64,000 bases of DNA, taken from Nemopilema nomurai. Lineage: Eukaryota; Cnidaria; Scyphozoa; Rhizostomeae; Rhizostomatidae. Positions within the stretch are counted from its first letter, which is position 1. Every line of letters begins with the position of its first letter. The DNA lies in assembly GCA_003864495.1 (NCBI GenBank), contig ML133395.1, positions 560,332-624,331 on the forward strand. Direction: 5' to 3'. Under the pieces are notes generated by a model that was given only the letters and a program-made list of their open reading frames with translations, was not told the DNA's origin and did not search any database. This document shows, piece by piece, positions 63,966 through 64,000 of the stretch. Made by a program: the position numbers and the translations under genes.

Positions 63966-64000
63966 ATTCATGTTGCTGGTCCTTCCTGTCCGGCAATCAA

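Overview
This window is a tandem array of replication-dependent histone genes from an animal, most likely an invertebrate. The H3 matches my recollection of animal H3.2 along its whole length, the genes have no introns, the mRNAs end in histone stem-loops rather than poly(A) signals, and the spacers are AT-rich. I cannot place the species more closely from the sequence alone.

The basic unit is H2A(-) <> H2B(+), a spacer, H1(+), a spacer, H3(-) <> H4(+), a spacer, then the next H2A. Five units are visible. Unit 1 has H2A 527, H2B 1247, H1 8094, H3 12434 and H4 13547. Unit 2 has 16405, 17124, 21781, 25922 and 27043. Unit 3 has 28202, 28923, 33545, 37900 and 38972. Unit 4 has 41635, 42356, 44843, no H3, H4 at 48679 and a second H4 at 50531. 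Unit 5 has 51928, 52648, 57381, 62540 and 63654. That makes 5 H2A, 5 H2B, 5 H1, 4 H3 and 6 H4 genes. H2A/H2B and H3/H4 share bidirectional promoters of about 336 and 660-710 bp. Coding regions are nearly identical between units, while spacers differ in length and content, as expected under concerted evolution.

Several copies carry 1-2 base indels (H2B units 1 and 2, H3 unit 2, H1 units 3 and 4, the second H4 of unit 4). Unit 4 also lacks H3, with a single N exactly at the deletion point. Unit 3 and its flanks show many scattered small deletions, so some of this damage may be consensus or assembly error in a hard-to-assemble repeat.

The spacers hold most of the novelty. Unit 1 carries an apparently intact two-exon hAT transposon (3802-7325) with a perfect 8-bp target duplication, and unit 4 preserves the matching empty site. 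Units 2, 3 and 5 carry a 136-bp MITE. Units 1, 2, 3 and 5 carry an old 1.2-kb element with CAGGGG ends. A segment of the H2B-H1 spacer is tandemly duplicated. Both the H1-H3 and H4-H2A spacers contain arrays of a diverged repeat of about 158 bp. The 3' stem-loops come in two sequence classes: one for H2A and H3 (minus strand), the other for H1, H2B and H4 (plus strand). Both differ from the usual animal consensus.
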